This document shows, piece by piece, positions 9,300 to 18,489 of a stretch of DNA of 64,000 nt (position 1 is its first letter; each line of letters opens with the position of its first letter). The stretch lies in contig DBIA01000009.1 of the NCBI GenBank assembly GCA_002296525.1, positions 52,357 through 116,356 of the forward strand, read 5' to 3'. A program made the translations under genes and the position numbers. Origin of the DNA: Candidatus Neomicrothrix sp. UBA814. GTDB taxonomy: Bacteria; Actinomycetota; Acidimicrobiia; Acidimicrobiales; Poriferisodalaceae. A model generated the notes under the pieces. That model saw only the letters and a list, made by a program, of their open reading frames with translations, was not told the DNA's origin and made no database searches.

Positions 9300-10433
9300 G
9301 TGACCGATAATGATCTTCCGCTTGCGGATTTAAAAGTCGTTGATTTATCGACCGTATTCGCAGGCCCACACTGCGCACGTTATCTCGCCGACTTCGGGGC
9401 AGATGTCGTGAAGGTCGAACGCCCCTCAGGAGACACTGCTCGCAATATTGGCTGGCGTGATACTGACGGCACCACCTTGTGGTGGAAGTTGGCAAACAGG
9501 GGTAAACGCGCAATTACCTTGGATCTGCGAGATATTGACGACTTAGCGACAATGAAACGGATGCTAAGTGTCGCCGATGTTCTGGTTGAAAACCTAAGGC
9601 CCGGCAAACTGGAAGCCCTTGGATTAATCCCAGATGAACTCATCAACGTAAACCCCAAATTGACCATCACGCGGGTGACTGGCTTTGGTCAAAGCGGGCC
9701 GTATCGAGATCGAGCGGGGTTCGCGACTTTGGCGGAGGCTATGAGTGGGTTCGCCGCAATGAACGGTGAGGCTGACAGTGCTCCTCTGCTGCCACCGATC
9801 GCATTAACCGACGAACTCACAGGTTTGGCAGCAGCTTTTGCGACGATGGTTGCGGTGCATGCCGGCGGTGGCCAAACCGTTGACGTGAACCTGCTCGAGA
9901 CAATGCTGCAGGTAATGGGACCCCTAGTTTCGGCTTGGCACACTGAAGGCTATTTACAGCCTCGACTGGGGTCGGGCATTGCTTACAGCGTGCCTCGGGG
10001 CACATACCAAACTTCTGATGGCGGTTGGATAGCAGTAAGCACTTCAAGTGACTCTGTAGCCCAACGAGTCATGGAACTCATTGGGGTAGCCGACGACGAG
10101 AGATTCCAAACCTTTGACGGGCGAATCGCCAATCGGGACGAAGTCGATGCCCTGATGGCGGAATGGGTCAAGCAGCGCACAACAGCTGAAGCTTTAGAGA
10201 GCTTCGAAGCAGCCCAAGCGGCCGCTGCACCGGTCATGAACGTCGGCGAAATCTGCAGTGACCCCCACATAGCCGAACGAGGTGCATTGACGGAAGTCGA
10301 TGGACTAACAATGCAAGCCCTAATCGCTCAACTCTCTAGAACCCCAGGAGCGGTCCGCTGGACCGGTCGGGATTTAGGTGCTGATAACCCCAAAACTCCT
10401 GACACTGCCTCTCGTTGGTTCAGCGACAGCTGA
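9300..10433 (+). CDS. Family III CoA-transferase (CaiB/BaiF type)
   Basis: About 377 residues, moving CoA between carboxylic acids. Typical motifs are VVDLSTVFAGPHCARYLADFGADVVKVERP, NRGKRAITLDL and GFGQSGPYRDRAG; the catalytic aspartate expected near residue 160-170 fits DELTGLAAAFATM. The longest frame begins with a GTG at 9267, but a second GTG at 9300 has CAGGAT upstream and fits the family N-terminus better, so I chose it. It is convergent with the MeaA gene. The substrate is unknown. Confidence 0.88.
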   Translation: MTDNDLPLADLKVVDLSTVFAGPHCARYLADFGADVVKVERPSGDTARNIGWRDTDGTTLWWKLANRGKRAITLDLRDIDDLATMKRMLSVADVLVENLRPGKLEALGLIPDELINVNPKLTITRVTGFGQSGPYRDRAGFATLAEAMSGFAAMNGEADSAPLLPPIALTDELTGLAAAFATMVAVHAGGGQTVDVNLLETMLQVMGPLVSAWHTEGYLQPRLGSGIAYSVPRGTYQTSDGGWIAVSTSSDSVAQRVMELIGVADDERFQTFDGRIANRDEVDALMAEWVKQRTTAEALESFEAAQAAAAPVMNVGEICSDPHIAERGALTEVDGLTMQALIAQLSRTPGAVRWTGRDLGADNPKTPDTASRWFSDS

Positions 10434-10439
10434 GGCGAA

Positions 10440-12407
10440 TCATCCGCGTTGGTTCTCACGTTCTGACTCCACCAAGTCAACAACATCGTGCATAATGCGA
10501 GTCAGCTCGTAATCCTTTGGTGTGTAGACCTGAGATACACCCGCCTCGATAAGTCCGCCCCGGTCGTCCTCGGGAATAATTCCCCCAACTACCACAGGAG
10601 CTGTAACCCCCTCGGCTTTCAATGCGCTCAATACAGACGGAACTAGCTGAAGGTGACTGCCAGACAAAATTGATAAGCCAATGACATCTACATCTTCGTC
10701 TCGGGCGGTCGCAGCCACATGATCGGGTGTCACTCGAATGCCCTCGTAGACCACTTCCATGCCCGCGTTTCTGGCTGCGACAGCGATTTGCTCAGCACCA
10801 TTCGAGTGTCCATCTAGGCCCGGCTTGGCTACCAACAAACGAGGAGGGCCCCCGGCGAGAGAACTTGAACGTTCTGCCACTTCCTTCAAGCCGGAAGAAT
10901 TTACTGACACATTCTGAACACCAGTGGGCCCGCGATATTCACCAAATACCTCGCGAAGAACCTGAGTCCACTCACCCGTAGTGACCCCCGCCCGAGCGGC
11001 CGCAATAGTCGAGTGCATTATGTTCTCATCACTCTCAGCGGCTACCCGCAGTTCTTGGAGTGCTAGATCCACGGATTCTTGAGAACGAGATGACCGCCAG
11101 GTCGTAACGTCTGCCACCATTTCAGATTCGACCAAGGGGTCGACCTTGAGGAAGCTGCCGTCACCTCCCAGAGGGGAGTCGGTGGTCTCTTCGAAGGCAT
11201 TGACCCCGATAACGGTTAATTCAGCGGATTCGATTTTCCGGACCCGCTCGGTGTGACTAGCAACTAAACGTTGTTTGAGTTCATTGATGGCAACGAAAGC
11301 GCCACCCAAATCCAACACATCGTTTAGTTCAGCTTTTGCTGCATCCACGAGTTCGGCTGTACGGGCTTCAATGACGTGTGAACCATCAAAGATGTCGTCG
11401 TATTCCAATAAGTCAGTTTCCAGGGCTAGTACTTGCTGCATCCGCAATGACCACTGTTGGTCCCACGGCCGCGGTAACCCCAGCGCTTCGTTCCATGCTG
11501 GCAATTGAATTGATCGCGCTCGAGCCCGTTTAGACAACGTGACTCCTAGCGATTCGAGGATGATGCGTTGCACGTTGTTTTCGGGTTGAGCTTCAGTAAG
11601 GCCCAGAGAGTTCACCTGCACTCCGTACCGGAAGCGTCGAAGCTTGGGGTCAGCTACGCCGTAACGACTCTCGCAGATTTCGTCCCACATCTGAGTGAAG
11701 GCCCTCATCTTGCAGACCTCTTCAACGAATCTGATTCCGGAGTTCACAAAAAAAGAGATGCTCCCCACCACCCGAGGAAAATCTTCGCTGGACACTTGAC
11801 CCGAATCGCGCACAGCATCAAGAACATCGATCGCGTTCGCAAAAGAGTATGCGATTTCTTGAACAGGAGTCGCTCCGGCCTCCTGGAGGTGGTAGCTACA
11901 GATGTTGATCGGGTTCCACAACGGGACGTGCTGTGAGCAGTAAGCGATCATGTCAACGATCAGACGCTTACTAGCTTCCGGTGGAAAAATGTAAGTGCCG
12001 CGACTCAGGTACTCCTTGACGATGTCATTTTGGGTTGTTCCTCTCAACGTGTCTGAAGCGATTCCCTGCTCCTCGGCATTTGCTATATACAACCCCAACA
12101 ACCAAGCGGCAGTCGCGTTGATTGTCATTGACGTGTTCATTTGCTCAAGAGGAATCTGGTCAAGCAACGTGTTCATCTGGCCCAAGTGGAAAATAGGAAC
12201 GCCGACTTTGCCAACCTCGCCAGTAGCGAGTGGGTGATCCGGGTCGTATCCAGTTTGGGTTGGAAGGTCAAACGCTACAGAAAGACCGGTTTGACCCTTT
12301 TCGAGGTTGCTGCGATAGAGGTCGTTAGAAGCTTGAGCCGTGCTGTGACCCGAATAGGTGCGCATCACCCACGGACGATCCCTCTGAGATTTAGGTGCGT
12401 CAGTCAC
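10440..12407 (-). CDS. meaA: MeaA-type B12-dependent acyl-CoA mutase (ethylmalonyl-CoA mutase family)
   Basis: About 655 residues in one chain: a mutase TIM barrel with RDRPWVMRTYSGHSTAQASN and VAFDLPTQTGYDPDHP near the start, then a C-terminal cobalamin domain with the DxHxxG ligand motif in KPGLDGHSNGAEQ and the GLSILSGSH loop. Single-chain mutases with this opening are the MeaA group, acting in the ethylmalonyl-CoA pathway or a related branch. Start: the GTG at 12407 has GAGGAG 5 bases upstream and matches the family start. A TTG six codons earlier follows a TAGGCT hexamer by 5 bases and remains possible. No second subunit or chaperone gene is adjacent. Confidence 0.88.
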   Translation of the reverse strand: MTDAPKSQRDRPWVMRTYSGHSTAQASNDLYRSNLEKGQTGLSVAFDLPTQTGYDPDHPLATGEVGKVGVPIFHLGQMNTLLDQIPLEQMNTSMTINATAAWLLGLYIANAEEQGIASDTLRGTTQNDIVKEYLSRGTYIFPPEASKRLIVDMIAYCSQHVPLWNPINICSYHLQEAGATPVQEIAYSFANAIDVLDAVRDSGQVSSEDFPRVVGSISFFVNSGIRFVEEVCKMRAFTQMWDEICESRYGVADPKLRRFRYGVQVNSLGLTEAQPENNVQRIILESLGVTLSKRARARSIQLPAWNEALGLPRPWDQQWSLRMQQVLALETDLLEYDDIFDGSHVIEARTAELVDAAKAELNDVLDLGGAFVAINELKQRLVASHTERVRKIESAELTVIGVNAFEETTDSPLGGDGSFLKVDPLVESEMVADVTTWRSSRSQESVDLALQELRVAAESDENIMHSTIAAARAGVTTGEWTQVLREVFGEYRGPTGVQNVSVNSSGLKEVAERSSSLAGGPPRLLVAKPGLDGHSNGAEQIAVAARNAGMEVVYEGIRVTPDHVAATARDEDVDVIGLSILSGSHLQLVPSVLSALKAEGVTAPVVVGGIIPEDDRGGLIEAGVSQVYTPKDYELTRIMHDVVDLVESERENQRG

Positions 12408-12453
12408 ACGGGCTCCTCGCTTCAAGAATGAGCCTAGGGTTTAATGCAAGCTC

Positions 12454-13179
12454 TTAATTGTCAAGCAAAGTGAAATTCATCGGCCGAGCCCATACCTCGG
12501 CGAGCGGTCGATCTACAGCTTGACCCAACAGTTCCAAATAGTCGCCGCGACTGATTTCAACAGCACCAAGACTTTCAAGGTGTGGCGTGTTCCATTGGAC
12601 GTCGATTAATGCGCCGCCAGTTACCTTCATCGCGTCCACCAACGCCACCAGCGCCACCTTGGATGCATTGGGAACTGAATGGAACATTGACTCACCAGCG
12701 AAGAACGCGCCAATCGACACTCCGTAAAGGCCGCCCACCAACTGGTCGTCTTGCCAAGCTTCAACGCTGTGTGCCCAACCAAGGCGATGCAGTTCGAGAT
12801 AAGCATCTCGAATGTTGGCGTCGATCCAACCGTGTGGACGTACGGGGCTAGCGCACGCATCAATGACTTGATCGAAGGCATGATCAACCCGAATGTCGAA
12901 ATCTCGGCATGCCCGACGAAGCGATCTTCCTACCCGAAGATAGGAAAGGGGCAACACCCCTCTTGGGTCAGGAGACCACCAACCCAAAGTATCCCCCAGG
13001 GGCATTGGGAAGAGCCCCGAGCTATATGCAGAGAGCAGCGTGCCCGGCTTTAGGTCCGCGCCAGCTCCAACTAATCCGTTTTCGTCAGCTGTGTGAGCAG
13101 GTGGAAATGTCCAAATGCTGGCTTCCGGCTCGACTGGTCCGGTAAGAGTGTCCCCGCGCATACTCGTGAGCATACGCAT
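12454..13179 (-). CDS. aat: Aat, leucyl/phenylalanyl-tRNA-protein transferase
   Basis: 241 residues; adds Leu or Phe from aminoacyl-tRNA to proteins starting with Arg or Lys, marking them for ClpS/ClpAP-type degradation. Family motifs are present: FPPA near the start, LVGAGADLKPGTLLSAYSSGLFPM, WWSPDPRGVLPL, HGWIDANIRDAYLELHRLGWAHSVE and GLYGVSIGAFFAGESMFH. Several candidate ATGs lie in the first seven codons, so the start is uncertain by a few residues. Confidence 0.92.
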   Translation of the reverse strand: MRMLTSMRGDTLTGPVEPEASIWTFPPAHTADENGLVGAGADLKPGTLLSAYSSGLFPMPLGDTLGWWSPDPRGVLPLSYLRVGRSLRRACRDFDIRVDHAFDQVIDACASPVRPHGWIDANIRDAYLELHRLGWAHSVEAWQDDQLVGGLYGVSIGAFFAGESMFHSVPNASKVALVALVDAMKVTGGALIDVQWNTPHLESLGAVEISRGDYLELLGQAVDRPLAEVWARPMNFTLLDN

Positions 13180-13208
13180 TAGTGACGCTCAGACTCAAAG
13201 CGGAATGC

Positions 13209-14033
13209 TTATTCAGTCAAATCCTTATACGTGTCTATCTGCTCTGACGTGGCGTCGCTGACAGCAATTGACGCTATTGAAATCGCTTCTAAGGGCAAAT
13301 CCAGATCGTCGGTTTCTACGGTTTGGATTTCCAAAGCGACTTCAAGACCGGCTACAACGTGACCCATTAGCGAATAGTTAGGATCTAAAGCTGCGCCGAA
13401 TTGACCAGTCACAACAAAGAATTGAGACCCGTTGGTGTTTGGTGTTCCCTGATTGGCCATGGCAAAAGAGCCCACCAGATATCCCTTCTCGGGTCCGTAA
13501 GCACCTGTGAACTTGTAGCCAGGGCCGCCTCTGCCATTCAAACCCTCGACGTCTCCGCCCTGAATTACGAACTGATCGATTACACGATGGAAGATCGTTC
13601 CGTTGTAAGCGCCATGACGGGCAAGGAAAATAAAGTTATTTACGCTTCGAGAGTCCTTTGTCGGATCGAGCACAACGGTGAAATCTCCAACGTTTGTGAC
13701 GAATTCTGCTGCGTACAGCTGTCCGGTATCAATACACAGCTTGGGTGGGGTATCAAACTGAAAGCGGCGTTCTGCGGAGCCTTCAACTGGAGGGCAACCA
13801 TCTAGCCCAAGGGTTTGAGCTCCAATTGAATCAACCTCTTCTACATTCGCTATTGAGTCTTTGTCGTCACCACCGGTCAAGCTCCACAAAAATGCGACCA
13901 CAACCACCGCCACCGCGATTGCTACCCACCGAAATATAAGTTTGGTTCGTTTAGAACTCTTTTTGGCACGTTCCTCAGCTGCTATCTGGGCCTCACGGTG
14001 GGCTCGTTGCCGTTCACGCTTGCTGTTGCTCAT
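13209..14033 (-). CDS. Membrane-anchored cyclophilin-type peptidyl-prolyl isomerase
   Basis: 274 residues. A charged N-terminus rich in Arg and Lys is followed by one membrane helix near residues 32-48 and then an extracellular cyclophilin domain (about 100-255) with TIFHRVIDQFVIQGGDVEG, FAMANQGTPNTNGSQFFV and YSLMGHVV. The conserved active-site FHR, Q and GSQFF are all present. It would help fold exported proteins. Divergent from lysC. Confidence 0.92.
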   Translation of the reverse strand: MSNSKRERQRAHREAQIAAEERAKKSSKRTKLIFRWVAIAVAVVVVAFLWSLTGGDDKDSIANVEEVDSIGAQTLGLDGCPPVEGSAERRFQFDTPPKLCIDTGQLYAAEFVTNVGDFTVVLDPTKDSRSVNNFIFLARHGAYNGTIFHRVIDQFVIQGGDVEGLNGRGGPGYKFTGAYGPEKGYLVGSFAMANQGTPNTNGSQFFVVTGQFGAALDPNYSLMGHVVAGLEVALEIQTVETDDLDLPLEAISIASIAVSDATSEQIDTYKDLTE

Positions 14034-14149
14034 AACTGTGTCGATATTCCCTTACCTGACGGTCTTCGCCAATGACGGTAGCAACGTAAAGACCCTAAGC
14101 CAGGTCCACAACACCGAAAATCACCCACGGCATAAGAGTTCTCGGAAGG

Positions 14150-14155
14150 TACCCT
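14150..14155 (+). promoter_or_regulatory. Leaderless-type -10 hexamer for lysC
   Basis: TACCCT ends 8 bases before the GTG at 14164. It supports the internal start of lysC over longer frames that would run into the cyclophilin gene on the other strand. Confidence 0.45.
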
Positions 14156-14163
14156 CAGAGCTT

Positions 14164-15375
14164 GTGGCATTAGTCGTTCAAAAATTCGGAGGCACCTCTG
14201 TTGCCGACGCCGATCGCATGCGAGAAGTAGCCGATCACGTCAAACGAACGCGCAGCCGCGGTGATGATGTTGTTTTGGTCGTCAGTGCCATGGGTAAAGA
14301 AACCGATGTGTTGCTCCGACTTGCAGACGAAGTGAATGAACACCCCCCAGGGCGGGAAATGGACATGCTCATCACCGCAGGAGAACGAAAGTCAATTGCG
14401 CTTATGTGTATGGCCCTGGAGGCAGCGGGAGTACCAGCAGATTCGTTTACGGGAAGTCAGGCTGGTTTTCAAACTGATGGCAACCATGGGAACGCGAAAA
14501 TCTTGTCGGTCGACCCTTACCGGGTGCGTGACTCAGTGGACAAGGGGCGAGTAGCGGTGGTGGCTGGGGCCCAAGGTATGTCTACCGACAACAACGTCAC
14601 TTTTTTAGGTCGCGGTGGATCCGATACCACTGCGGTGGCGCTAGCTCATGGTTTAGGAGCTGACGCGTGTGAGTTGTATACCGATGTTTCGGGAGTATTC
14701 ACGACCGATCCGAGGGTCTGTCCGACTGCTAAACGAATGGAATCAATTTCGTTCGATGAATTACTAGAGATGACAGCGGTGGGATGCCCTAAACCCGTAA
14801 TGCGTTCGGTGGAAGTAGCTCGAGCCTTCGGCGTTCCGCTGCACGTTCGGTCAGCATTCACCTGGGAACCAGGTACATGGGTGCTTGAGGAGGCCCCTGA
14901 TATGGAAAGAGCAATAATCAAAGGGATAGTGCCCGACACCAGTCAGGCGAAAGTGACTCTCAGTGGAGTCCGAGACGAGCCCGGACTAGCCGCCAAAGTT
15001 TTCCGTACCCTCGCCGACGCGTCAGTCAATGTCGACATGATTGTTCAAAACGTCAGTGAGCGCGACCGTACCGATATCTCCTTCACCGTGCCCTTGGAAG
15101 ACTTAGAAGTTGCAACGGCCACCTGTGAAGGACTAGCAGACGATCTAGCTTTCTCCGGTGTCATGGCAGATCCAGACTTAGGTCGCGTTTCAGTGGTTGG
15201 CGCGGGGATGGCATCGAATCCGGGGGTTGCCGCAACAATGTTTGAAACGCTTGCTGAAAATGACGTCAATATTGAGATGATTGCCACGTCTCCGATCCGC
15301 ATTAGCTGTGTTATCGCTGAAGAAGATGTAGATCGAGCCACAGTCGCATTACACACTGCGTACGGCTTGGACTGA
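14164..15375 (+). CDS. lysC: Aspartate kinase
   Basis: 403 residues; phosphorylates aspartate, the first step to lysine, threonine, methionine and diaminopimelate. It starts with VVQKFGGTSVAD, the kinase's hallmark, with GRGGSDTTAVALA and YTDVSGVFTTDPR in the catalytic domain and two C-terminal ACT repeats from about residue 265 (KVTLSGVRDEPGLAAKVF and VSVVGAGMASNPGVAATMF), so feedback regulation is likely. The open frame extends back to 13861 but that extension overlaps the cyclophilin gene and is not family sequence. asd follows, 56 bases downstream. Confidence 0.95.
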   Translation: MALVVQKFGGTSVADADRMREVADHVKRTRSRGDDVVLVVSAMGKETDVLLRLADEVNEHPPGREMDMLITAGERKSIALMCMALEAAGVPADSFTGSQAGFQTDGNHGNAKILSVDPYRVRDSVDKGRVAVVAGAQGMSTDNNVTFLGRGGSDTTAVALAHGLGADACELYTDVSGVFTTDPRVCPTAKRMESISFDELLEMTAVGCPKPVMRSVEVARAFGVPLHVRSAFTWEPGTWVLEEAPDMERAIIKGIVPDTSQAKVTLSGVRDEPGLAAKVFRTLADASVNVDMIVQNVSERDRTDISFTVPLEDLEVATATCEGLADDLAFSGVMADPDLGRVSVVGAGMASNPGVAATMFETLAENDVNIEMIATSPIRISCVIAEEDVDRATVALHTAYGLD

Positions 15376-15417
15376 TAACGCTCCAATAATCGCGCTGGAG
15401 TAACGCACGACCCTCGG

Positions 15418-15423
15418 TAACCT
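15418..15423 (+). promoter_or_regulatory. Leaderless-type -10 hexamer for asd
   Basis: TAACCT ends 8 bases before the ATG at 15432, with no ribosome site between. asd may therefore have its own promoter as well as read-through from lysC. Confidence 0.45.
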
Positions 15424-15431
15424 CAAAACCT

Positions 15432-16460
15432 ATGCGAGTAGGAATCGTCGGAGCCACAGGTCAAGTTGGGGGAGTGATGCGAAGCATCCTCCAAGAACGC
15501 TCATTTCCAGTAGACGAAATGCGGTTATTTGCCTCTGCGCGTTCGGCAGGAACCAGCATTCAATGGAATGGTCAAGAAATTGTCGTGGAAGATGCCAGCA
15601 CGGCTGATTTCAGCGGGGTCGACATAGCGTTATTTTCGGCCGGAAAAACGACTTCCCTTGAACTGGCTGAAAAAGTCGCTTCCCAAGGTGCTTTAGTCAT
15701 CGACAACTCCTCTGCCTGGCGTATGGATCCCGAAGTGCCTCTTGTTGTGCCTGAAGTTAATGCTGATCAAGTGTTGAATACTCCTAAGGGCATTATCGCC
15801 AACCCCAATTGCACCACTATGGCAGCGATGCCCGTACTCGCTCCTTTGCATAATGAAGCTCAACTAGTTGGCATGGTGGCCTCCACATACCAAGCTGTGT
15901 CAGGCGCAGGTCTCGCGGGCGTAGCGGAACTGGGAGAACAGATTCGAGCGACCGTAGACAATGCAGAAGGATTGACCTACAGCGGTTCCGCTGTTGAGCA
16001 CACCCCACCCTCATCGTTCGCTCAACCTATTGCCCATAATGTTCTCGCTCACGCAGGTTCTTTCGTCCCTGACGGAAGCGGCGAAACTGACGAGGAGCAA
16101 AAGCTTCGTAACGAAAGCAGAAAAATTCTTGACATACCGGATCTTCACGTCTCGGGCACCTGCGTAAGAGTTCCAGTGTTCACGGGACACTCACTTGCTT
16201 TGAATTTGCGCTTCAGCTCAGAAATCACCCCGGAGCGAGCTACAGAACTCCTAGAGAAGGCGGAAGGTGTCGTCCTGGCTGATGTCCCCACCCCACTTGT
16301 GGCGGCTGGACAGGACCCCTCGTTCGTTGGTCGAATACGACGCGACCCCACAGTCGAACATGGATTAGCAATGTTTATCGTCGGGGACAACTTGCGAAAA
16401 GGCGCTGCATTGAATGCAGTGCAGATAGCTGAAACAGCTTGCGAGACCAGATTTTCTTAA
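15432..16460 (+). CDS. asd: Aspartate-semialdehyde dehydrogenase
   Basis: 342 residues; reduces aspartyl phosphate to the semialdehyde, the step after LysC. NADPH motif GIVGATGQVGGVMRSIL at the start, IDNSSAWRMDPEVPLVVPEVN in the middle, the catalytic cysteine in IIANPNCTTMAAM near residue 130, and the active-site histidine in RVPVFTGHSLALN. Its end overlaps the convergent MazG-like gene by four bases. Confidence 0.95.
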   Translation: MRVGIVGATGQVGGVMRSILQERSFPVDEMRLFASARSAGTSIQWNGQEIVVEDASTADFSGVDIALFSAGKTTSLELAEKVASQGALVIDNSSAWRMDPEVPLVVPEVNADQVLNTPKGIIANPNCTTMAAMPVLAPLHNEAQLVGMVASTYQAVSGAGLAGVAELGEQIRATVDNAEGLTYSGSAVEHTPPSSFAQPIAHNVLAHAGSFVPDGSGETDEEQKLRNESRKILDIPDLHVSGTCVRVPVFTGHSLALNLRFSSEITPERATELLEKAEGVVLADVPTPLVAAGQDPSFVGRIRRDPTVEHGLAMFIVGDNLRKGAALNAVQIAETACETRFS

Positions 16461-16756
16461 CCCTGGATAGACAAGTTCGGACAATTACACGGTTTGAGAC
16501 CGCATCGCGGGCAGCCTTGCGCATAACGATCGGCCGCTTCCTCAAGAGATAGGTCTAGTTGCGCCGCCAGTGAAGCTAACCAAGCAAGAACGTCGCCGAG
16601 CTCGTGAAGTTGTTCATCACGGCTACCCTTTCGCACTGCTTGAGCTAGCTCACCTAGTTCTTCGGTGAGCCAAGCAATGGTAGCTGCAACCCCCCTTTCG
16701 CTATCTCTTAGACCATAGGTCTCTTCCATCAAATGTTGCAGTTCACTTAAGTGCAC
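16457..16756 (-). CDS. MazG-like nucleotide pyrophosphohydrolase with C-terminal Cys motif
   Basis: 99 residues. The helical all-alpha NTP-pyrophosphatase signature is present: two glutamates in WLTEELGELAQAVRKG and an aspartate in HELGDVLAWLASLA, which bind magnesium. Such small enzymes clean up non-canonical nucleoside triphosphates. The last 20 residues add CPRCGLKPCNC, a CxxC...CxC arrangement that looks like a zinc-binding knuckle and is not part of the minimal fold. Convergent with asd. Confidence 0.85.
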   Translation of the reverse strand: MHLSELQHLMEETYGLRDSERGVAATIAWLTEELGELAQAVRKGSRDEQLHELGDVLAWLASLAAQLDLSLEEAADRYAQGCPRCGLKPCNCPNLSIQG

Positions 16757-16888
16757 GACCTGACGTTAGATCCCCCCCAGGCCGATCTCAGCCATGTCCG
16801 CTGCTAGCTCCAAGCATTGAAACTGTGGCACCCTCGATTTACCCCTAGTCTTGTAAACCTTGAACCCCATCACCGAACGCGACTGAAG

Positions 16889-17548
16889 ATGAGAAAAACG
16901 CTGACCACGATTGTCGTATTGCTTCTGAGTATCGCCTGCGCAGTCGTCATCGTTATAGGCATCTCTGGTACGTCCAAGAAGTCCAAATCATTAGAGATAG
17001 CGGCACCTATTTCCAGCAGAATTATCAACCCCAGTGCAAGCTCAAGTCAGGTATCGCAATCTGCCGAACACGCCGCTATCGAAGGCCCCTCGCAACGACT
17101 TGCTAACGCCGCAGCTGGAACGATCACTTGGCTCCCCAAACCTGGCGATCTCATTGAGTTCGGAACAGCCTTGTACGCCGTAGACCACAAACCCATCATT
17201 TTGATGGAGGGTTCATTACCCATGTACCGCGATATTGCTTACAAGGTCAGCGACGGACCGGATGTGGCCCAGTTAGAACGGAATTTGGTGAATTTGGGCT
17301 ATGTGGCCGACGAAGCCACAACGGGTAATTCCAGTGACCTAACTGTTGATCACCACGTCACACCACTTACGGAGTCTTCAATCAGATCGTGGCAGCTTTC
17401 CCTCGGTCTTACTTCTACCGGTGTTGTGAAACAAGGCGATGTGGTGTTTCGCCCTGAGGCGGTTCAGATTTCAGAGCTGCATGTCGCACTCGGTGAAGTT
17501 ATCGAAGCTGGAAGCGTTCTGTCGGTCCTGCTCAATCCTGAAGAGTAG
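16889..17548 (+). CDS. Exported protein with peptidoglycan-binding-like and adaptor-like regions
   Basis: 219 residues from the ATG at 16889; the frame is open 24 codons further up but the hydrophobic signal follows this ATG directly. A signal or anchor helix (about residues 4-25) leads to a low-complexity Ser-rich stretch, then AAAGTITWLPKPGDLIEFGTALYAVD, similar to the lipoyl-like part of efflux adaptors, then VAQLERNLVNLGYV and IRSWQLSLGLTSTGVV, typical of a peptidoglycan-binding helix bundle. No transporter partner gene is adjacent. Function unknown. Confidence 0.7.
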   Translation: MRKTLTTIVVLLLSIACAVVIVIGISGTSKKSKSLEIAAPISSRIINPSASSSQVSQSAEHAAIEGPSQRLANAAAGTITWLPKPGDLIEFGTALYAVDHKPIILMEGSLPMYRDIAYKVSDGPDVAQLERNLVNLGYVADEATTGNSSDLTVDHHVTPLTESSIRSWQLSLGLTSTGVVKQGDVVFRPEAVQISELHVALGEVIEAGSVLSVLLNPEE

Positions 17549-17573
17549 AGAACAAGCACTCATTAGAAAACGC

Positions 17574-17579
17574 TAGTTT
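17574..17579 (+). promoter_or_regulatory. Leaderless-type -10 hexamer for the PhyH gene
   Basis: TAGTTT ends 6 bases before the ATG at 17586, with no ribosome site between them. Confidence 0.35.
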
Positions 17580-17585
17580 CGTGCC

Positions 17586-18488
17586 ATGAGTACGACGGCG
17601 ATACAGACTCGATTAAGTCCACAAATTCAAGAACTGGAACTTGAGCAATTTGTGCTGCAACTTGAGGTCGACGGTCTATGCGTAGTTCCACCTGAAAGAA
17701 CAGGAGTTGCACCGGAGACCATCAACGCAATAGCGGAACAATTGCTGTCGGAGGCTCAAGAAGTAGTGGGTTGCGAGTTTGACCTAAATGAAGGCCCCAA
17801 GGCTGAGCTAACTATGAGCGCTGACGAAAACGTCATCGCGCAATTCAGCGGAGATCGAGGTGAACCGACCCAGTTTCTGGTTCAGCAGCTATGTGCTCGA
17901 GATCGTCTTTTCCGAGATCTAGCTATTAACCCAGTAGGGGTGGCGTTGATTCGTCATCTCATAGGACAGAATGCCACTCGATTTAGTAGTCACAACGCGT
18001 TCATTAAATGGCAGGGTGAGTTTGGTTACGGACAAAACCTGGGTTTGCATTGCGACCAAATGGCTGTACCTCGTCCATGGGGGCGCAACGCGTTGACAGC
18101 TAACACCAACTGGTGCATTACCGATTACTCACTTGATGGGGGAGCGTTGGCGTATGTCCCAGGGTCTCATCGCCGGATGGAACCCCCACGTTTCCCTGAG
18201 GCGGTCGAACTAGCTGTGCCTGTTGAGGCACCAGCGGGATCGCTTATTGTTTTTCATGGCGCAACCTGGCACGGAGCTTTCCCTCGGTTGACAGAGGGCA
18301 TGAGGCTGTCGATAGCGAACTATTTCCGGCATTACATGGTCTTACCCCAAGACGACATCAAGAACCTTTTTCCGCAAGAACTCGCAGAAGATTGCGACGA
18401 CCCAGACATGTTTAAATTTTTGGCTGGATTCGCCGATGAATTTCCTTACTCACAGCAAACTGAGAGAGTTCCGCGGTTAGTTCTTTGA
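17586..18488 (+). CDS. PhyH-family Fe(II)/2-oxoglutarate dioxygenase
   Basis: 300 residues. The iron triad is visible: H155 and D157 in GLHCDQMA, and the distal histidine H229 in FHGATWHGAF; an arginine for 2-oxoglutarate, R240, follows in EGMRLSIANYF. VPGSHRRMEPPR is also typical. The family hydroxylates CoA-bound branched acids or many small natural products. It is convergent with the dehydrogenase of the next operon. The substrate cannot be read from the sequence. Confidence 0.88.
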   Translation: MSTTAIQTRLSPQIQELELEQFVLQLEVDGLCVVPPERTGVAPETINAIAEQLLSEAQEVVGCEFDLNEGPKAELTMSADENVIAQFSGDRGEPTQFLVQQLCARDRLFRDLAINPVGVALIRHLIGQNATRFSSHNAFIKWQGEFGYGQNLGLHCDQMAVPRPWGRNALTANTNWCITDYSLDGGALAYVPGSHRRMEPPRFPEAVELAVPVEAPAGSLIVFHGATWHGAFPRLTEGMRLSIANYFRHYMVLPQDDIKNLFPQELAEDCDDPDMFKFLAGFADEFPYSQQTERVPRLVL

Positions 18489-18489
18489 T

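Noticed and set aside
13861..14163. N-terminal extension of aspartate kinase (longer open frame)
   Set aside because: It overlaps the cyclophilin gene on the other strand, has no family sequence, and a -10 hexamer and GTG at 14150-14166 give a better start.
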